From the NCBI GenBank assembly GCA_018057925.1, contig JAGPCT010000002.1:108646-172645 (forward strand): a DNA stretch of 64,000 nt. Reading direction: 5' to 3'. The notes beneath the pieces were generated by a model. It was given only the letters and a program-made list of their open reading frames with translations. It made no database searches and was not told where the DNA came from. Origin of the DNA: Saprospiraceae bacterium. Lineage in GTDB: Bacteria; Bacteroidota; Bacteroidia; Chitinophagales; Saprospiraceae. Positions 9,015 to 18,456 of the stretch are shown in pieces. The first letter of the stretch is position 1. Each line of letters starts with the position of its first letter. A program made the position numbers and the translations under genes.

Positions 9015-9647
9015 ATGATGGTTGATTATAAAACAAAAATAGCGCAAAAGCTACTGCAAATTAACGCAATTAATCTTAATTATGATGAGCCTTTCAAGTG
9101 GGCTTCAGGAATAAAATCGCCTATTTATTGTGATAACAGAAAGAGTTTAAGCGATATAGAGGCGCGGAATTTAATTTGTCAAGGATTTGTGGAGGCGTCA
9201 AAAGGATTTGGTGCTTTCGATGTAGTCGCCGGTGTAGCAACAGGTGGTATAGCTCATGGAATGTTGTTAGCGGATCGATTGGGAGTTCCATTTGTATATG
9301 TTAGGACTTCGGCCAAGTCGCATGGGTTAAAGAATGCTGTTGAGGGGCATCTGTCGGAAGGTCAGCGTGTTTTGGTGGTTGAAGATTTGATTTCTACCGG
9401 TGGGAGTAGCTTTCAGGCGATTGAGTCACTAAGAGAAGCTGGCGCTCAAGTGATTGGGATGGTGGCTATTTTTACTTATGGATTTGATGAATCTAAAAAT
9501 TTATTTGATAGTCACAATATTCCGGTTGCAACACTTTCAAATTATGATGTTTTAATAGAAGTCGCTAAGGATGCCCAAATGATTCAGGAAAATCAAGTTG
9601 ATGGTTTGAAAGAATGGAAGAAAGATCCAAAATCTTGGCGACAATAG
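9015..9647 (+). CDS. pyrE: Orotate phosphoribosyltransferase
   Basis: This 210-residue enzyme converts orotate and PRPP to OMP in pyrimidine synthesis. The PRPP-binding motif VLVVEDLISTGGSS is at about residues 120-133. The flexible-loop segment YVRTSAKSHGLKNAVEG precedes it. The N-terminal PFKWASGIKSPIYCDNR is typical. Two adjacent in-frame ATGs (9015, 9018) are possible starts. It stands alone, divergent from the Nudix-kdsB-GNAT operon. Confidence 0.95.
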   Translation: MMVDYKTKIAQKLLQINAINLNYDEPFKWASGIKSPIYCDNRKSLSDIEARNLICQGFVEASKGFGAFDVVAGVATGGIAHGMLLADRLGVPFVYVRTSAKSHGLKNAVEGHLSEGQRVLVVEDLISTGGSSFQAIESLREAGAQVIGMVAIFTYGFDESKNLFDSHNIPVATLSNYDVLIEVAKDAQMIQENQVDGLKEWKKDPKSWRQ

Positions 9648-9714
9648 TTGGTAATAGGAATAAAAATTATATTACCTTCGTAAACTTTTAAAAAACAGAT
9701 TAATATTATAGATT

Positions 9715-10797
9715 ATGTCTGAGGCACAACATTCTGATCCCCTTAATTTTTTGTATAGTTATATGAATAATGCCTCTCCAACAGGATTTGAAAAGGAAGG
9801 TCAAAAAATATGGACTAATTATATTTCACCATTTGTAGATGAGATTAGGTCAGATTATTATGGAACAGCCTATGGTATTATCAATCCGGATCATCCTTAT
9901 AAGGTTGTAGTAGAAGCACATGCTGATGAAATTTCTTGGTTTGTCAATTATATCAATGATGATGGATTTATTTATGTCATTCGTAATGGAGGCTCTGACC
10001 ATATCATTGCCCCATCTATGCGGGTTAATATTCATACACCTGGTGGAATTGTAAAGGGCGTCTTTGGTTGGCCGGCTATTCATACAAGAAGGGGAAAGAA
10101 TCTGGATATGGCACCTGCCTTGGACAATATTTGTATTGATATAGGGGCTAGTTCTAAAGCGGAAGTTTTAGAAAGTGGTATTCATGTCGGTTGTGTAGTT
10201 ACCTATCAAGATGAATTTTCAGAATTGGGGAGTAAATATTATTGTGGTCGAGCCTTAGATAACCGAATGGGAGGATATTGTATTGCCCAAGTAGCGCGGC
10301 TGATTGCATTAAATAAAATAGAAATTCCATTTGGACTCTACTTTGTAAATTCAGTTCAAGAGGAAATTGGTTTGAGAGGGGCCGAGATGATAGCCAATAC
10401 AATAAGGCCCAATGTGGCCATTGTTACCGACGTAACGCATGATACTCGAACACCTATGATAAATAAAGTAGAACAAGGAGATGTAGCCAGTGGCGCAGGC
10501 CCTGCATTAACCTATGCCCCTTCCATTCATAATAAACTCCTGAGTATTGTCATAGAAACGGCAAAGGAATCGGGAATTCCATTTCAACTTTCAGCTGCCT
10601 CAAGGAGTACGGGCACAGATACGGATGCATTCGCATACTCCAATGGTGGAATACCAAGTACACTCATATCCTTGCCGTTGAGGTATATGCATACCACTGT
10701 TGAAATGGCGCATAAAGAAGATATCGAAAATATTATTCAACTTATCTATAAAACTATTTTGCGATTGGACCCGTCTTTTGATTATAAGTATTTTTAG
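9715..10797 (+). CDS. M42-family metallo-aminopeptidase
   Basis: This 360-residue enzyme is a dinuclear zinc peptidase of the glutamyl aminopeptidase/TET/FrvX family. The ligands are visible: His69 and Asp71 in VVEAHADE, the bridging Asp in ALDNRMGG, the catalytic Glu pair in NSVQEEIGLRGA, Asp in VTDVTHD, and the distal His in RYMHTTVEMAH. It probably trims short peptides in the cytoplasm as a large oligomer. It converges on the acyltransferase gene across 44 bases. Confidence 0.93.
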   Translation: MSEAQHSDPLNFLYSYMNNASPTGFEKEGQKIWTNYISPFVDEIRSDYYGTAYGIINPDHPYKVVVEAHADEISWFVNYINDDGFIYVIRNGGSDHIIAPSMRVNIHTPGGIVKGVFGWPAIHTRRGKNLDMAPALDNICIDIGASSKAEVLESGIHVGCVVTYQDEFSELGSKYYCGRALDNRMGGYCIAQVARLIALNKIEIPFGLYFVNSVQEEIGLRGAEMIANTIRPNVAIVTDVTHDTRTPMINKVEQGDVASGAGPALTYAPSIHNKLLSIVIETAKESGIPFQLSAASRSTGTDTDAFAYSNGGIPSTLISLPLRYMHTTVEMAHKEDIENIIQLIYKTILRLDPSFDYKYF

Positions 10798-10841
10798 TAA
10801 AAATTGAATGAAAAAAGATATCTTTCAAATTAAACCTTGTG

Positions 10842-11738
10842 TTAGCTTCTAAGAGAACGTAGGATGTAATCTTCCGGCTTTTTACGTTTCCATCTTTTAT
10901 GACTCCATAACCAAAAAGGAGGATTCTGTCTAATATCATTTTCTAGGAGATGCGTTATATTTTCTGTGATACTTCCTTCTTTCATCTTTGATGGGTCTTT
11001 GCACACTTCTATTAAATTCAAGGTGTAATATCCTCTTTTAACTTTTGAAATCTGACCATAATATACAGGCATATTGTATTTATATGCATATTTCTCTACA
11101 CCTAACAAAATGCCAGTTTCCTGATTGAGAAATTGCATCCAATATGCATTATAGGCGTTGCTGGGTGATTGGTCAAATCCGAAAATTGTTGCTATTGCTT
11201 TATCCTTATTATGATTGAGAAAGTGACCGATTTGTTTCGTAGGTATCATCTTTAGTCCATACTTTCCTCTGGTTTCTTTCATTTTATCGTCAAAAAATTT
11301 GTTTTTTAACGGGCTATAGATGGCCACCGTTTGAAAAGGTATAAATTCACTAATGGTAATGGCAAATAATTCCCAGTTATTGTAATGACCGCCTGCAATG
11401 ATTACATTTTTACCTTCATTAAAAAAATCATTAATAGTGCTTAAATTTTCCATTTTCATGTGTTTGAGGGCATCCTCTTTCGAAATGGTAAAATACTTTA
11501 GGCTTTCGACGATCAGGTCACTAAAGTGTTTATAAAAGGTTCTAACAATAAAATCTTTCTCTTTGTCGGACTTTTCAGGAAAAGAACGATATATATTTCC
11601 TTTAATTACTTGTTTTCTATATCCGGTATAGTAGAAAATAAGAAATAGAATATCTGATATCCAATACAATACCCGCATGGGTAAATGTGATAAGGGTATA
11701 AGGATGCTGTAATAAAATAAAGCGATTAACAGATGCAT
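10842..11738 (-). CDS. Lipid A acyltransferase (LpxL/HtrB family)
   Basis: This is a 298-residue inner-membrane-associated acyltransferase. A hydrophobic N-terminal segment (residues 1-38) precedes the HX4E catalytic motif His118-Tyr-Asn-Asn-Trp-Glu123 in AGGHYNNWE. The C-terminus PPFWLWSHKRWKRKK is characteristic of the family. It likely adds a secondary acyl chain to lipid A. It is the last gene of a four-gene minus-strand operon, 11 bases after the GbsR-type regulator. Confidence 0.9.
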   Translation of the reverse strand: MHLLIALFYYSILIPLSHLPMRVLYWISDILFLIFYYTGYRKQVIKGNIYRSFPEKSDKEKDFIVRTFYKHFSDLIVESLKYFTISKEDALKHMKMENLSTINDFFNEGKNVIIAGGHYNNWELFAITISEFIPFQTVAIYSPLKNKFFDDKMKETRGKYGLKMIPTKQIGHFLNHNKDKAIATIFGFDQSPSNAYNAYWMQFLNQETGILLGVEKYAYKYNMPVYYGQISKVKRGYYTLNLIEVCKDPSKMKEGSITENITHLLENDIRQNPPFWLWSHKRWKRKKPEDYILRSLRS

Positions 11739-11749
11739 ATTCTGTTCTA

Positions 11750-12262
11750 TTAATGTTCCATTTTTATTAAAGTTTCCATCATATTTTCTTGGTCAATATT
11801 GAGTATAGAATCCAATGCATTGTCTATAAGTGAACTGATGGCTTTTATATCGGTAATTACTTTGACAAATTCAGTAGATTCGGCGCAATTTGCTTGTTGG
11901 TGATCTACCTTTTGTATTAAATCTATGATTGGATCTAATTCACGCCGTTTTCGGTTCAAAATAATTTGCCTAAATACGGTTAGCATGTTTTTTTCTGCAA
12001 AATAGAAATCTTTTCGACCGGAAGTGTTTTGACATTTATACACCAATCCCCATTCTACCAATTCTCTTAAATGTGTATTTACTCCACCACTGGAAATTTC
12101 AAGTTCCTCAATGATGCAAGGGGCACTTAAGGGTTTTGAACTAATGATTAATAGGGCATGTACTTGTGCCATACTCTTACATATCCCCCAGAAACCACTG
12201 ATTCGACCCCAATTTTCGATAAATTCCTTCTTAGTTGCCAAAAACTCTGAACTACACCCCAT
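11750..12262 (-). CDS. GbsR/MarR-type transcriptional regulator
   Basis: This is a 170-residue winged-helix regulator. The N-terminal KEFIENWGRISGFWGICKSMAQVHALLI segment followed by PCIIEELEISSGGVNTHLRELVEWGLVYK is typical of GbsR-like proteins. The C-terminal helices probably mediate dimerisation. The name-giving Bacillus protein responds to choline, but the effector here is unknown. It sits between gcvT and the lipid A acyltransferase and may be an autoregulated member of that operon. Confidence 0.85.
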   Translation of the reverse strand: MGCSSEFLATKKEFIENWGRISGFWGICKSMAQVHALLIISSKPLSAPCIIEELEISSGGVNTHLRELVEWGLVYKCQNTSGRKDFYFAEKNMLTVFRQIILNRKRRELDPIIDLIQKVDHQQANCAESTEFVKVITDIKAISSLIDNALDSILNIDQENMMETLIKMEH

Positions 12263-12281
12263 CCTCCAAATTGATTATTTA

Positions 12282-13379
12282 TTACAACTGTATTATTGGT
12301 AATTTAACGATTGTTGCTTCAAAAAGTTTATTGTTTATTTCTATGTTAATTTGACTTCCCGGCTTTGAATGCGTTGTTTTGACATATCCAAGCCCAATGG
12401 GATACCCGAGTGAAGGAGACATTGTTCCTGAAGTTACTACACCAATTTCTTCACCATCTGCTGTTAAGATGCGATATCCATGACGTGGTACTCTTCTGTC
12501 TTTCAACTCATAGCCAATTAATTTTCTGGATAATCCTTCTGCTTTTTGAGCTTCAAATATTTCTGAAGAGTTGAATTTGCCTTTTTTTAACTTGGTTATC
12601 CATCCTAATCCTGCTTCCAATGGTGAAGTCGTTTCGTCTATATCATTTCCATACAAGCAGAATCCCATTTCCATTCGAAGTGTATCTCTTGCCCCCAATC
12701 CTGCTGGCATTATTCCGTATTCTTCACCTGCTTCCATCAGTTTGTCCCACAATAATTCAACAGCTTCATTTTTGCAATAAAGTTCAAATCCTCCTGAACC
12801 GGTATATCCTGTTGCAGACACTATGACTTCATTGATGCCGGCAACCGTTCCGATTTTATAGTGATAATATGGGATTTCAGAAAGGTTGATATTGGTAAGT
12901 TTTTGTAACGTATCTAATGCTTTTGGTCCCTGCAAGGCTAATAAAGCAGTGTCATCCGATTGATTTTCAATATGCACATCCCCTGCTTTAAAAGATTGTA
13001 TCCAATCCCAATCTTTAGCCATATTCCCTGCATTGACTACTAACAAATAGTTTTTAGCTCCGTCCTTATCTTCCATTCGATATACTAACAAATCATCCAC
13101 AATCCCGCCATTGGTATTTGGGAAACATGAATATTGAATACTTCCCGGTTGGAGTGCACTGACATCGTTAGAAGTGATTTTTTGTAAGAGAGCTTCGGCA
13201 TCATTTCCATTTACCCAAAATTCTCCCATGTGGCTTACATCAAATAATCCCACACCCTTACGAACAGCTAAATGCTCGTCAATGATACTTTTATAAGAAA
13301 TAGGCATATTATAGCCTGCAAATTCAGCCATTTTGGCTCCTAATTCTTTATGTTTGGAAGTAAGAGGAGTTTCTTTCAT
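12282..13379 (-). CDS. gcvT: Aminomethyltransferase, glycine cleavage T protein
   Basis: This 365-residue protein transfers the methylene carbon from the glycine cleavage H protein to tetrahydrofolate. Recognisable parts are LFDVSHMGEFWVNG near residue 45, LALQGPKA, SATGYTGSGGFELYC, and the C-terminal barrel GVVTSGTMSPSLGYPIGLGYV. The length is normal. It lies 12 bases downstream of the HEAT-cyclophilin lipoprotein gene. No other gcv genes are present in the window. Confidence 0.95.
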   Translation of the reverse strand: MKETPLTSKHKELGAKMAEFAGYNMPISYKSIIDEHLAVRKGVGLFDVSHMGEFWVNGNDAEALLQKITSNDVSALQPGSIQYSCFPNTNGGIVDDLLVYRMEDKDGAKNYLLVVNAGNMAKDWDWIQSFKAGDVHIENQSDDTALLALQGPKALDTLQKLTNINLSEIPYYHYKIGTVAGINEVIVSATGYTGSGGFELYCKNEAVELLWDKLMEAGEEYGIMPAGLGARDTLRMEMGFCLYGNDIDETTSPLEAGLGWITKLKKGKFNSSEIFEAQKAEGLSRKLIGYELKDRRVPRHGYRILTADGEEIGVVTSGTMSPSLGYPIGLGYVKTTHSKPGSQINIEINNKLFEATIVKLPIIQL

Positions 13380-13391
13380 GTTATATTTATT

Positions 13392-15395
13392 TTATTTAAT
13401 GTTTATTTTTAATATTTTGTCACCCCGATTGATTTTATTGACAACATCCTGACCTGAAATAACCCGTGCAAAGATTGTGTATCTTCCGTCTAAATGAGGT
13501 GTTGCAGAGGAAGTTATGAAGAATTGTGCAGATTCGGTATCAGGGCCGGCAGAAGCCATTCCGACCATTCCCGGTCTGTCATAATAAATGTGACTGTATT
13601 CCGATCTAATTGTATAATTCAATGCGCCAAATCCGTCGCCTCTATTACAACCATTTTGAATAACAAAATTAGGTACAACTCGGTGAAATGCTTTACCGTT
13701 GAAATAATTGCGTTTTAGCAACTCAACCCAGTTGGCCACGGTCATTGGTGCGGTTGTGGGCAAAAGCTCGATCTTTATAACTCCTTTGCTGGTATGAATT
13801 TCACAGGTTGTACTGTCTGTAATATTATTCAATACAGCCCAGTCCATCATTCTAAATCCCTTATTTGGCGCAGGTCGATATGGCTGCCCACTCCAATAAG
13901 AAATCGTCTTTGATAACTCATTATATGCCTCTACATTTTCGGGAAGCTTTTGTTTCCTCATAGCAATTCTAAATATTGAATCACTAGGATAAAATGTTTT
14001 TAAATTAAGTACAGGATCTCGTAATACCATCGCTGCAGTGGAAACCAAACCTACATCTTTTGATAAAATTCCGTCTATCAAATAGGAGAATATAAGCCTT
14101 TTATATGGAATAAAATTAGATTTGTAAACTTTTGGAAAGTAAGGATTTGATAGAATGTTACCAAAGCATTCGAGGCCGGTAACTTGCATTACTTTATCAG
14201 GCGCTTTTTCAGTTACACTTCTTATAAAAACAAAGTTGGTTACATCATTTGATAATGCCCTTATAATATCTGTCTTGCGATAAATATCAGATACTTTAAG
14301 TAAACTATCTTTTAAGATATCATTGATAGTAGATTTAGTTACGGAAAATGTGTAAGGCGTGTGTTTATTGGCTGCTGCTAACAATTCAATGTGAGCGGCT
14401 TTATTGGTAGTTGGATTAAAATAATAATCCATATATTTTTTTGAATCTTCGGGATTCCCGTTATCAATGAGATAATTTGCAGCTGATCTTGCTATAAGGA
14501 AATTATTATCTTGTAAATATTGAAACGCAATGGTGTCGACTTCAGCGTATGAGAAAGAATTTAAATTATTGATTAAAATATATCTGATTGCTTGATCCGA
14601 GGATTTGGCTAATTCGTTTTGAATAAAGTTGAAAGCTTTTTCAGTTTTAGTCTTTGAGATCGCTGCGGATAAAGCTTTTCTGATATCAAGGTTTCTTTCA
14701 TTATTGTAAATGTGAATTAAAGTGTCAATTTGATTTTTTAGATCAATACCCTTCACTTTTGTCAGGTAGTTTGAAGCATAAAGCCTAGATTCGATTGAAT
14801 AAGAGGATTGTCTAATTATCCGCAAGCAAGTATTGGTGCCTTCCGGAACGGACAAATTCCGGAGAGCAAATTGATACAATGCCCTCGTCTGCCCTGTAAC
14901 CAAAATGCTATCGCTAGGGAGATATGATTTAACTCCGGCAATTAACTTTAAGGTCTCAATGTCTCCGCATTTACCCAAAGATTCCAAAATAGTAGCATTA
15001 AAAAGCTGATTGTTGTTTAGGCTGTCAAATTTTACAAAGGCTTGCGTAAGATAATGCTCAGCTTTTATACTTTTTTGTTGACCCAAACTATATGCAGCGG
15101 CTATTCTGACATTCTCGTCAATATCTTTAAGTAATGGGGCAATTGAATCAATAATTGTTGTATCTCTCCAAGAGGCAAAAGCATTCACAGCAATATAGCG
15201 CACTGTTGGATTTTTATGGTGAAAGTAGGAAAGTAACGAATCTCTTGATTGGTTGTATCCGGCTTCAAAAGCCTGTTGTATTTCCTTGTCTTCTAAATCT
15301 AAGGCAAAGTCAAGATTTGATTTAGGTTTATTTGGTATGCATGCACTGATACCAATGGTAATCACTGAAACCCAGAAATAAAATAATTTTTTCAT
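13392..15395 (-). CDS. HEAT-repeat lipoprotein with C-terminal cyclophilin domain
   Basis: This is a 667-residue protein. A lipoprotein signal peptide ends in GISAC (Cys19). Residues of roughly 40-500 are HEAT-like helical repeats (for example NPTVRYIAVNAFASW and ENVRIAAAYSLGQQ). The last 150 residues form a cyclophilin-type peptidyl-prolyl isomerase domain with KAFHRVVPNFVIQNGC, MASAGPDTESAQFFI and LDGRYTIFARVISG. It is probably a periplasmic or outer-membrane-anchored folding factor. The operon with gcvT looks incidental. The architecture recurs in Bacteroidota. Confidence 0.9.
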   Translation of the reverse strand: MKKLFYFWVSVITIGISACIPNKPKSNLDFALDLEDKEIQQAFEAGYNQSRDSLLSYFHHKNPTVRYIAVNAFASWRDTTIIDSIAPLLKDIDENVRIAAAYSLGQQKSIKAEHYLTQAFVKFDSLNNNQLFNATILESLGKCGDIETLKLIAGVKSYLPSDSILVTGQTRALYQFALRNLSVPEGTNTCLRIIRQSSYSIESRLYASNYLTKVKGIDLKNQIDTLIHIYNNERNLDIRKALSAAISKTKTEKAFNFIQNELAKSSDQAIRYILINNLNSFSYAEVDTIAFQYLQDNNFLIARSAANYLIDNGNPEDSKKYMDYYFNPTTNKAAHIELLAAANKHTPYTFSVTKSTINDILKDSLLKVSDIYRKTDIIRALSNDVTNFVFIRSVTEKAPDKVMQVTGLECFGNILSNPYFPKVYKSNFIPYKRLIFSYLIDGILSKDVGLVSTAAMVLRDPVLNLKTFYPSDSIFRIAMRKQKLPENVEAYNELSKTISYWSGQPYRPAPNKGFRMMDWAVLNNITDSTTCEIHTSKGVIKIELLPTTAPMTVANWVELLKRNYFNGKAFHRVVPNFVIQNGCNRGDGFGALNYTIRSEYSHIYYDRPGMVGMASAGPDTESAQFFITSSATPHLDGRYTIFARVISGQDVVNKINRGDKILKINIK

Positions 15396-15492
15396 GTACT
15401 ATTATTGCTTTTCTGTAGAAAAAGTCAAAGCTCTCAGAAATTTATGCAAATATACTATTATACATATTGTAATTTTAAATTAGAATAATTTT

Positions 15493-15646
15493 TTAACCCA
15501 AATTCCGCATTAGACAAATGCGGAATCGATTTACGACTCGTAATCAATGGTTTACAGAAACCATTGAAACGATTCGTACATCGGGATTAACCCTCATAAT
15601 CAGCACTATACGGTTTTTCAAAACCTTTATTGTTGAATTCGGGTTT
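15493..15646 (+). repeat. Cloverleaf-type intergenic repeat, copy B
   Basis: This is a full-length copy. P2 is a perfect 9-bp stem (ATTCCGCAT / ATGCGGAAT). P3 and P4 are essentially identical to copy A, with GAATTCGGGTT closing on AACCCAAATTC. It lies between the cyclophilin lipoprotein gene and feoB; the rest of 15396-15786 is AT-rich without a recognisable gene. Confidence 0.85.
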
Positions 15647-15786
15647 AAAATTCTATAATTGCAAATATGGATAAAATTATTAGGATAGTTTATTGGTTTT
15701 TTATATATATTTGATATATAAATATGTATTATTATGTATATAAAATAATTACAAAAACATTTTAATACGAATATGAATTTTTAATG

Positions 15787-17844
15787 TCAAGACAATATCT
15801 GGAATGTTATCAAACTTACTATGTATGCCAATGCAGTATAGCCTACAAGCTGAATAATTGGCCATTTCCAGCCATTCGTTTCTTTTTTTACAACTGCGAC
15901 AGTACTCAAGCATTGTAAAGCAAACATATAAAACATGATTAAAGAAGCGGATGTGGCAACATTAAATATTTTTTGACCGGTTTGGGGATTGACTTGTTTG
16001 CTTAAAAGCACTGAAAGACGTTCAGTATCTTCATCATCATCTTGAGAACTGTATATTGTTGCCAATGTTCCTACAAAAACTTCTCGGGCTGCGAAAGAAG
16101 TTATGAGGGATATACCGATCTTCCAGTCAAACCCAAGAGGTTTTATTACCGGTTCTATATATTGCCCGGCAATGCCGGCAAATGAGTTTTCTAATAACAC
16201 TGAGGATTCTGATTGATGTTGAACCAAGGTGGGATTGGTTTTCACTTCTGTTTTATATGCTTCTAATGCAGCTTCTCTTCTTTTTTCAGGTCCATAACTT
16301 GTTAAAAACCATAATGCTATACTTATGAGAAATATTACTTTTCCTGCTTCAGTAATAAATGCTTTTACTTTGTCCCATACGTTAAAGGCGACATTTTTTG
16401 CGATGGGCATCCTATAATTGGGCAATTCTAACATTAATTGGCTTTTTTCCTTTGATTTTATTATTTTGCTCAATACGAAAGCCGCAAATAATGCCGCAAG
16501 CGTACTAAAAATATAAATCCCTAAAAAGGCTAATCCCCGGGCATTTACGATTCCAAAATATAGATTTGCAGGAATAATAAAAACAATGAGCAGTGAATAA
16601 ACCGGAAGCCTGGCCGAACAACTTATCATCGGAGTTACCAATATTGTAATTAACCTTTCCTTCCAATTGCTAATTGTACGTGTACTCATGATGGCCGGAA
16701 TAGCACATGCCCCTCCTGATATAAGTGCTATGGTACTTCTTCCATTTAATCCAAATTTCCGCATCCAAAAGTCAAATAAATAAACAACTCTGCTCATGTA
16801 GCCTGACTCCTCCATAATTGAGATAAATAAAAATAAAAAGAAAATTTGTGGAACAAAAACTATGATACCACTTAGGCCGGGCAAAATACCGTTGGTCAAT
16901 AGTTCTCTAAACCAACTCTCAGGAAGATAAGTTCCGACAACTTCTCCAAAAAAGACAAAGCCTCTTTCCAATAAATTCATGGGTACTTCTGCCCAGGAAA
17001 AAATGGACTGGAATATTAAAAACATGATGGCGGAAAATATCACCATCCCATATATTGGGTGTATTAATATTTTATCTATGCGATTTTGAATGGGTGGAAT
17101 CTGCTGGCTGCCATCTCTGAGCTGATGTATTAAGCCTGCAATATTATCATACCGTTCCATGGTATCTTGCACCTCTGCTCTTAAGACAGCCGATGAATTA
17201 TGTTCTTTTTCATTCTTTAGGACTTCCAAAAAATAGGAATAATTCACCGTTTTATTTGTATCAAAGGGTATGCCAAGTGATGTTAATTCATCTTTGAAAA
17301 TTTTGGAACCATTATTCAAATTAGATTTCGATACATTAGACTCAAGGAGCGACTGTAAAGCCAATTTTAATTCTGTCAATCCCGACCCTGTTCGGCTACT
17401 AAATTGAATGACTTGACAGTCAAAATAGTTTGATATTAGGGTTATTTTCTCCGGATTAACTTTATGAATATCTTCCATCGATAGAGCAATTATCATAGGA
17501 ATACCAAGATCCTTTAGTTGACTTGCCAGTAGCAATTGTTTGTCAATCTGATCCGGATTGATGACATAGCATATTAAGTCAGGGTGGCTGTCACTATCTT
17601 TATCTAGAATTATATTGGTAAATATCCGTTCATCTAAAGTAATGGCATGCATACTATACGTACCCGGCAAATCAATGATTGTCTGACTTTCACCATTGGG
17701 CATAAATAACTTCCCTGATTTTTTATCAACAGTGACTCCCGGAAAATTAGCGATTTTTTGATTCATACCGGTTAAGGCATTAAAAAGGCTGGATTTGCCA
17801 CTATTCGGATTGCCTGCTAAACATATTGTGTATTGTCGAATCAT
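15787..17844 (-). CDS. feoB: Ferrous iron transport protein B
   Basis: This 685-residue inner-membrane Fe(II) transporter has an N-terminal G domain. The P-loop GNPNSGKSS is at residues 11-19, and G3 is DLPGTYSM near residue 59. Its membrane part has two Gate-like modules, including RSTIALISGGACAIPAIMSTR and FAAREVFVGTL. Its ATG overlaps the feoA stop codon (ATGA), indicating tight translational coupling. The stop lies close to repeat copy B. Confidence 0.96.
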   Translation of the reverse strand: MIRQYTICLAGNPNSGKSSLFNALTGMNQKIANFPGVTVDKKSGKLFMPNGESQTIIDLPGTYSMHAITLDERIFTNIILDKDSDSHPDLICYVINPDQIDKQLLLASQLKDLGIPMIIALSMEDIHKVNPEKITLISNYFDCQVIQFSSRTGSGLTELKLALQSLLESNVSKSNLNNGSKIFKDELTSLGIPFDTNKTVNYSYFLEVLKNEKEHNSSAVLRAEVQDTMERYDNIAGLIHQLRDGSQQIPPIQNRIDKILIHPIYGMVIFSAIMFLIFQSIFSWAEVPMNLLERGFVFFGEVVGTYLPESWFRELLTNGILPGLSGIIVFVPQIFFLFLFISIMEESGYMSRVVYLFDFWMRKFGLNGRSTIALISGGACAIPAIMSTRTISNWKERLITILVTPMISCSARLPVYSLLIVFIIPANLYFGIVNARGLAFLGIYIFSTLAALFAAFVLSKIIKSKEKSQLMLELPNYRMPIAKNVAFNVWDKVKAFITEAGKVIFLISIALWFLTSYGPEKRREAALEAYKTEVKTNPTLVQHQSESSVLLENSFAGIAGQYIEPVIKPLGFDWKIGISLITSFAAREVFVGTLATIYSSQDDDEDTERLSVLLSKQVNPQTGQKIFNVATSASLIMFYMFALQCLSTVAVVKKETNGWKWPIIQLVGYTALAYIVSLITFQILS

Positions 17845-18077
17845 TTGTTTTCTAATTTTTTGACAATTATTGAACTGGCTTCATTGTCATTCAAACCTAT
17901 TTTTAATTTTCCTATTATCAGAAAATATACTTTCTTGCGATGATTGGCATTTAATATATAGACTTCCGATTGAGGAAAGAGTCCCATACTAATCAGTTTA
18001 GTTGCTATTGAATCATCTTCATATGAAAGTATTTGACAAAAATCACCGGAATGTAATTTGCTCAATTTTAAAGTCAT
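17841..18077 (-). CDS. feoA: Ferrous iron transport protein A
   Basis: This is a 78-residue SH3-like protein that assists FeoB. It reads MTLKLSKLHSGDFCQILSYE with IATKLISMGLFPQSEVYIL, the normal FeoA pattern. The frame can be opened to a GTG at 18089, but the ATG at 18077 gives the usual family N-terminus. It is the first gene of feoAB. A diverged repeat copy lies just upstream. Confidence 0.92.
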   Translation of the reverse strand: MTLKLSKLHSGDFCQILSYEDDSIATKLISMGLFPQSEVYILNANHRKKVYFLIIGKLKIGLNDNEASSIIVKKLENK

Positions 18078-18136
18078 AAATAGTATCACATTTTTATATC
18101 AAAAGGATGACTTAGCCTGAAATTTTTAAATAATTT

Positions 18137-18298
18137 ACCCATTGACACTAATTCCGCATGAAACAAATGTGGAATTCGATAAATGGCTTGTGATCAATAG
18201 TTTTAGCAGACCAATGATACGTTTCGAATATCTGAATTTTCTTCATGATCAACATTATTTGATTTTGCAAAACTTCGATGGCTGAATTCGGTTTTAAT
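18137..18298 (+). repeat. Diverged cloverleaf-type repeat, copy C
   Basis: The copy is degenerate, but P2 survives with a compensating wobble pair (ATTCCGCAT / ATGTGGAAT). The end GCTGAATTCGG is intact, while P3 is partly lost. An 88-codon antisense open frame across this element is treated as spurious. It occupies most of the feoA upstream gap. Confidence 0.6.
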
Positions 18299-18361
18299 TT
18301 TAATGAGTTTAGTTTTTTTATACTTTTTTTATTTAGATTAATTCTAAGTTGAAATATTTGG

Positions 18362-18393
18362 CAAAAAAAAGTGAGTCGCCGCAACAACTCACT
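18362..18393 (-). terminator. Intrinsic terminator of the dockerin-like T9SS gene
   Basis: On the minus strand a 7-bp stem AGTGAGT / ACTCACT is followed by eight T (A run at 18363-18370 on the plus strand). It lies 64 bases beyond the stop codon at 18457. Confidence 0.75.
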
Positions 18394-18456
18394 ACGAATA
18401 ATGAACAAATCCAAAATTATTCTTTATAAGATATACATGTATGAATGATCACTTAA

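Noticed and set aside
15493..15646. Cloverleaf repeat as a tRNA or tRNA-like gene
   Set aside because: There is no T loop, anticodon stem or acceptor pattern. The arm lengths do not match a tRNA.
18148..18414. 88-codon minus-strand open frame upstream of feoA
   Set aside because: It covers a degenerate repeat copy and a terminator and has no protein-like features.
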